Positions 42,583 through 44,669 of a stretch of 44,669 bases of DNA are shown here, one piece after another. Position 1 is the first letter of the stretch. Every line of letters begins with the position of its first letter. The DNA comes from CAZNKU01 sp045654805 (GTDB lineage Bacteria; Bacillota; Clostridia; Monoglobales; Firm-18). The notes below the pieces were generated by a model. It saw only the letters and a list, made by a program, of their open reading frames with translations, did not search any database and had not been told where the DNA came from. The position numbers and the translations under genes were made by a program. Where the stretch lies: NCBI GenBank assembly GCA_045654805.1, contig JAZOOD010000030.1:1-44669 (forward strand), written 5' to 3'.

Positions 42583-42656
42583 CGGGGTTTAGCGCAGTTT
42601 GGTAGCGCACCTGGTTTGGGACCAGGGGGCCACAGGTTCAAATCCTGTAACCCCGA
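42583..42656 (+). tRNA. tRNA-Pro (TGG)
   Basis: Full cloverleaf: acceptor CGGGGTT/AACCCCG, D-arm GCGC..GCGC, anticodon stem CCTGG/CCAGG with loop TTTGGGA (anticodon TGG at 42617-42619), T-arm with GGTTCAAATCC. CCA is encoded at 42657-42659. Confidence 0.97.
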
Positions 42657-42680
42657 CCACTTTTTCTTAAGCAAAAGGTG

Positions 42681-42709
42681 TTGACAAGTGTCAGGATTTG
42701 TGGTATACT
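42681..42709 (+). promoter_or_regulatory. Internal promoter between tRNA-Pro and tRNA-Thr
   Basis: TTGACA (42681-42686), 17 bases, TATACT (42704-42709). It gives tRNA-Thr and tRNA-Tyr their own strong start. Confidence 0.8.
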
Positions 42710-42723
42710 AACCGAGGTGTTGT

Positions 42724-42796
42724 GCTGGTGTAGCTCAATTGGCAGAGCAGCTGATTTGTAATCAGCAGGTTGCGGGTTCGAGTCCCATCACCAGCT
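42724..42796 (+). tRNA. tRNA-Thr (TGT)
   Basis: Acceptor GCTGGTG/CACCAGC, anticodon stem GCTGA/TCAGC with loop TTTGTAA (anticodon TGT), T-arm GGGTTCGAGTCCC. CCA encoded at 42797-42799. Confidence 0.97.
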
Positions 42797-42819
42797 CCAC
42801 TATTTTTATAATTTAATAT

Positions 42820-42901
42820 GGAAGGGTTCCCGAGTGGCCAAAGGGGGCAGACTGTAAATCTGTTGTCAACGACTTCGATGGTTCGAATCCATCTCCTTCC
42901 A
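42820..42901 (+). tRNA. tRNA-Tyr (GTA)
   Basis: Class II tRNA with a long variable arm. Acceptor GGAAGGG/TCCTTCC, anticodon stem CAGA/TCTG with loop CTGTAAA (anticodon GTA), T-arm GGTTCGAATCC. CCA encoded at 42902-42904. Confidence 0.96.
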
Positions 42902-42904
42902 CCA

Positions 42905-42945
42905 TTAAAAAACACATAACATCAGTTATGTGTTTTTTAATTTTT
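42905..42945 (+). terminator. Terminator of the tRNA cluster
   Basis: TTAAAAAACACATAAC, loop ATCA, GTTATGTGTTTTTTAA: a perfect 16-bp stem followed by TTTTT. Confidence 0.9.
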
Positions 42946-43067
42946 AGATGAGTGGATTCTAATGGAGCGGTAGTGAATGACAGTCCGGTGGACTGCAATA
43001 TTAGTTTGTATTTCTTATTATATATGTTATATTAAGTTCGCATTATTTTAATATGGAGGATTATATG

Positions 43068-43526
43068 ATGAAAAAAACTAAAATTACAATATCCATTCTT
43101 ATTGTATTGATTGTGTTAATTTCAACTGCATTTATATATCAAATGTTTGAAAATAACAGAATACAAAAATCTATTGATGAAATTTTTACCAATAGTTATC
43201 ACAATCTGACTTTAAATATGTTAAATGAAACAGTTGAAGGCATTGGAGAAGAGGCTGTACATAGGTATAAAGCTGAGAATACAAAATGGAGTTCTATTAT
43301 GATAAATTTTTATCATTTTACCTCGTTTTACAAATACCAAAATCCAGACTTAAATTATATAATAGCAATATTAGCACAATCTTCAGGCTATAACAGTGTT
43401 ACGGAGATTGATATGGATATAGATTTATATCGTAAAACAAAGGGTGTTCCAACAAATAACTTTAATAATAAAGAAATTATAAGGGAAGCAAAGTCTGCGA
43501 TTGAAAATGCCCTTATTGAAAACTAA
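43068..43526 (+). CDS. Small membrane-anchored or exported protein, unknown
   Basis: About 152 residues. TGGAGGA lies seven bases before ATG 43068 (ATG 43065 is also possible). An N-terminal helix KITISILIVLIVLISTAF is a signal anchor; the rest is a polar, helix-rich outer part with no cysteine pairs or motif I know (WSSIMINFYHFTSFYKYQN). Lies between the tRNA cluster and the LCP gene, with no operon partner. Confidence 0.65.
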   Translation: MKKTKITISILIVLIVLISTAFIYQMFENNRIQKSIDEIFTNSYHNLTLNMLNETVEGIGEEAVHRYKAENTKWSSIMINFYHFTSFYKYQNPDLNYIIAILAQSSGYNSVTEIDMDIDLYRKTKGVPTNNFNNKEIIREAKSAIENALIEN

Positions 43527-43536
43527 ATATAAATTG

Positions 43537-43565
43537 TTGACAAAGTAATTTATAAAATATATAAT
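43537..43565 (+). promoter_or_regulatory. Promoter of the LCP gene
   Basis: TTGACA (43537-43542), 17 bases, TATAAT (43560-43565), both perfect; the ATG is 46 bases after the -10. Confidence 0.8.
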
Positions 43566-43610
43566 TGTTTTTGTGTATTTAAGCTTTCCTTATAAATAAG
43601 AGGTGTTTTT

Positions 43611-44510
43611 ATGAATAAAAAAGTGTATTTTGGCACTTTGTGCGGAATATTGGCGTTTTTCATGTTAATAGGGTTAATTGGATATTTTTTCGTGTTTTCA
43701 TCATTGTCGGGCATATGCGGTTCGTTGGAACTGGATGGATTGAAGGAAGATTACGGAAACGTTGTTAATCTTCTGGCAATTGGCGTAGACGGCAGTGAAA
43801 CAAGGTCGGATACAATTTTGTTGGCATCAATGAATCTTGAAAGCAAGGAAATATCACTTGTTTCAATTCCCCGTGACACACGTGTCAGATATAAAGGAGG
43901 ATGGGATAAGATTACTCATCTGTTCAGCTACGACAACAGTGGACAGTTGACTTTGGATACTGTTAAGGATATAACTGGCGTGGATATACATTATGTAGGT
44001 ATTATTAATTTTGATGGTTTCAGCAACGCTATAGACGAGCTTGGCGGTGTGAATATCGAGGTCCCCGATTTGGGCAAGGGTGGTATGTACTACGATGACC
44101 CTGTGCAGGATTTGCATATTGCACTCCCTGCAGGTTACAGACATCTTAACGGTCAGGAGGCCCAGGGGTTTGTACGTTTCCGCAGCGGTTATGCAAATGC
44201 TGATCTTGGTCGTATTGAAACACAAAGATATTTTCTTCAGGAATTAGTTAAACAAAAACTAAACTTTAAATATATTACAAAGGTCCCCGCGGTGTTTAAG
44301 GTGTTGGAAGGCGACCTTCGCACAAATTATGGTTGTGTAGATATTATATCCCAAATGATTAAGATGATTGGTATGAATAGTGAAAATATTAATTCTTACA
44401 GTCTCCCAGGTGAGTCTGGCATGGCTTCCACCCGCTATGGATACCTTTCTTGCTTTATATACGATGAGCAAGAAACCGCCGTATTAATGGGAAAATACTT
44501 TACTGAATAA
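43611..44510 (+). CDS. LytR-CpsA-Psr (LCP) family cell-wall glycopolymer ligase
   Basis: 299 residues: a short cytoplasmic N-terminus, one membrane helix (about 7-29) and an extracellular LCP domain. VNLLAIGVDGSETRSDTILL (52-71; Arg65, Asp67), SIPRDTRV (Arg88, Asp89, Arg91), KITHLFSY and the C-terminal RFRSGYANADLGRIETQR block bind the polyprenyl pyrophosphate. LCP proteins transfer teichoic acids or capsule from lipid carriers to peptidoglycan, so this enzyme could also use the product of the 17-20 kb cassette. GAGGTG before the ATG. Confidence 0.93.
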   Translation: MNKKVYFGTLCGILAFFMLIGLIGYFFVFSSLSGICGSLELDGLKEDYGNVVNLLAIGVDGSETRSDTILLASMNLESKEISLVSIPRDTRVRYKGGWDKITHLFSYDNSGQLTLDTVKDITGVDIHYVGIINFDGFSNAIDELGGVNIEVPDLGKGGMYYDDPVQDLHIALPAGYRHLNGQEAQGFVRFRSGYANADLGRIETQRYFLQELVKQKLNFKYITKVPAVFKVLEGDLRTNYGCVDIISQMIKMIGMNSENINSYSLPGESGMASTRYGYLSCFIYDEQETAVLMGKYFTE

Positions 44511-44538
44511 AAAAATTGTAAAAATTTGAAAAAAAGTG

Positions 44539-44630
44539 TTGACAAAGTGATTATGATGTGATAATATATAAAAGTCGCACGGGCAAGAGGTCAAAAAAGT
44601 GTTGACAAGGCAGAGATAGTATGATATACT
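44539..44630 (+). promoter_or_regulatory. Tandem promoters of a probable rRNA operon
   Basis: P1: TTGACA (44539-44544) -17- TAATAT (44562-44567). P2: TTGACA (44602-44607) -17- TATACT (44625-44630). Both have perfect -35 boxes and 17-bp spacers, followed by CTGAACCTTGAAAAGTGAAT at 44647-44666, like the leader before clostridial 16S rRNA genes. The 16S would start outside the window. Confidence 0.6.
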
Positions 44631-44669
44631 AAAATTCCTGCAAAACTGAACCTTGAAAAGTGAATAGCG

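Noticed and set aside
42691..42998. Minus-strand frames with GAGDGTRTRNLL and VEGDGFEPSKSL
   Set aside because: These are the well-known false proteins translated from the antisense of tRNA genes; the cloverleaves here are complete.
1..44669. CRISPR array or insertion-sequence transposase
   Set aside because: No series of short equal repeats with unique spacers, and no DDE, HUH-transposase or serine/tyrosine recombinase frame was found on either strand.

Overview
The window is low-GC DNA from an anaerobic, low-GC Gram-positive bacterium, most likely a gut member of the Clostridia (Lachnospiraceae/Eubacteriales-like). The evidence is strong AGGAGG-type ribosome binding sites, the single-chain clostridial glycyl-tRNA synthetase, an NfnAB-like flavin complex beside indolepyruvate:ferredoxin oxidoreductase, and frequent TTGACA-N17-TATAAT promoters. 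The assignment is inferred; no 16S sequence is inside the window.

Bases 1 to about 27.8 kb are accessory DNA. The window opens inside the mobilisation region of an integrative/conjugative or mobilisable element (mobC, MOBP relaxase, a small exported protein). Next comes a KdpDE-like two-component system and an eight-gene-long unit (including pyk, a PutP-type Na+ symporter, a Na+/Pi symporter, a small membrane protein, secDF and a Na+/Ca2+ exchanger). The two-component promoter and the pyk promoter carry the same 11-bp-spaced direct repeat at the same distance from the -10 hexamer, so the regulator probably controls itself and the whole Na+-coupled operon. From 12.9 kb the DNA becomes modular: HTH-antitoxin/Fic toxin, SIR2-HerA anti-phage defence, a glycerol-phosphate polymer cassette (tagF-like, flippase, tagD), a RHH repressor, a SLOG protein, a membrane GGDEF protein, a second HTH/Fic pair, and a divergent AraC/MATE pair. 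Several of these modules are separated by recurrent non-coding junction elements of about 160-215 bp (family A: three copies; family B: two copies) that share a common tail, and by gene remnants, which suggests repeated insertion or recombination at these sequences.

From about 28 kb the sequence moves through a decayed stretch (a frameshifted membrane gene, a hairpin-rich spacer) into what looks like core chromosome. This part has 5-formyl-THF cyclo-ligase; an nfnAB - acyl-CoA synthetase - iorAB - paaK - ACT - HD-hydrolase run for reductive/oxidative catabolism of aryl-2-oxoacids; glycyl-tRNA synthetase; a YkvI-like permease; a tRNA cluster (Pro, Thr, Tyr); a small membrane-anchored protein; and an LCP-family cell-wall ligase. 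The last 130 bases carry two tandem strong promoters and a leader typical of a ribosomal RNA operon that would begin just outside the window.
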